Made by a program: the position numbers and the translations under genes. From NCBI RefSeq assembly GCF_003667525.1, contig NZ_RCUW01000016.1:1-43395 (forward strand): a stretch of DNA of 43,395 nucleotides, read 5' to 3'. This DNA is from Mycetocola_B reblochoni. Its GTDB lineage: Bacteria; Actinomycetota; Actinomycetes; Actinomycetales; Microbacteriaceae. Within the stretch, counting starts at the first letter, position 1. Each line of letters begins with the position of its first letter. Shown here in pieces: positions 43,326-43,395 of this stretch. The notes beneath the pieces were generated by a model, which saw only the letters and a program-made list of their open reading frames with translations, had not been told where the DNA came from and did no database searches.

Positions 43326-43395
43326 TTATGCCGCGTTCAGCTCCGGGATCGCCACCTCCTCGTTTGTCGCGTTGAGGAGCTTCATGGAGTGCTCG
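43326..43395 (-). CDS. 3' end of an unidentified gene, truncated by the window
   Basis: On the minus strand an open frame enters from the window edge and ends with TAA at 43326-43328. The visible C-terminus is 22 residues, ending 'NEEVAIPELNAA'. Codon use has many G/C third positions and looks coding, but the fragment is too short to name. It reads toward jag, opposite to the rpmH operon. Confidence 0.4.
   Translation of the reverse strand, partial: EHSMKLLNATNEEVAIPELNAA

Overview
The window is high-GC chromosomal DNA of an actinobacterium of the order Micrococcales, most likely family Microbacteriaceae. This rests on gene order: dnaA-dnaN-gnd-recF-dciA-gyrB-gyrA-DUF3566-tRNA-Ile-tRNA-Ala on one side of dnaA, rpmH-rnpA-yidD-yidC-jag on the other, and the fhaA-fhaB-pstP-rodA-pbpA-pknA-pknB cell-wall signalling operon nearby. 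GTG starts, 4-nt ATGA/GTGA stop-start overlaps and C-ending codons fit. The family is inferred, not proven.

Layout. Positions 1-9222 are an accessory region, read here as part of an integrated mobilizable element lodged at the 3' end of a tRNA-Leu(CAG) gene. It holds a repeated IS-end-like sequence, a secreted DUF2599 protein, a MobF relaxase-helicase behind two operator-like palindromes, a zeta-type toxin with a coupled small partner, an excisionase-like protein, an XRE regulator coupled to a tyrosine integrase, and a GNAT acetyltransferase. The other end of the element is not in the window. Positions 9460-18428 are the growth and division signalling operon: two FHA proteins, the PP2C phosphatase PstP, the SEDS polymerase RodA, a class B PBP, and two Ser/Thr kinases with extracellular PASTA domains. 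Convergent to it are pabA/trpG, a 54-residue membrane protein and a class E sortase, then the divergent crgA.

Positions 20400-24470 hold an ECF-like sigma factor translationally coupled to an O6-methylguanine methyltransferase (both genes carry in-frame tandem repeats), a 413-bp intergenic region with two copies of a DnaA-box-bearing module, a rhomboid protease, a cyclophilin and a conserved membrane-anchored protein of unknown role. Positions 24502-28266 encode a very large secreted beta-propeller/LamG/PKD protein, preceded by about 900 bp without a convincing gene. Positions 29207-42977 are the replication-origin region: tRNA-Ala, tRNA-Ile, DUF3566, gyrA, gyrB, dciA, recF, gnd, dnaN, oriC, dnaA, then divergently rpmH, rnpA, yidD, yidC and jag.

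The conserved rsmG-parA-parB that usually follow jag are absent. Instead there is a terminator, about 350 bp without a gene, and the 3' end of an unidentified opposite-strand gene running off the window. The items most worth a second look are the ectopic DnaA-box modules at 22.2-22.4 kb, the repeat-bearing sigma/Ogt operon, the palindromes controlling the relaxase, the toxin and its unfamiliar partner, and the break in gene order after jag.
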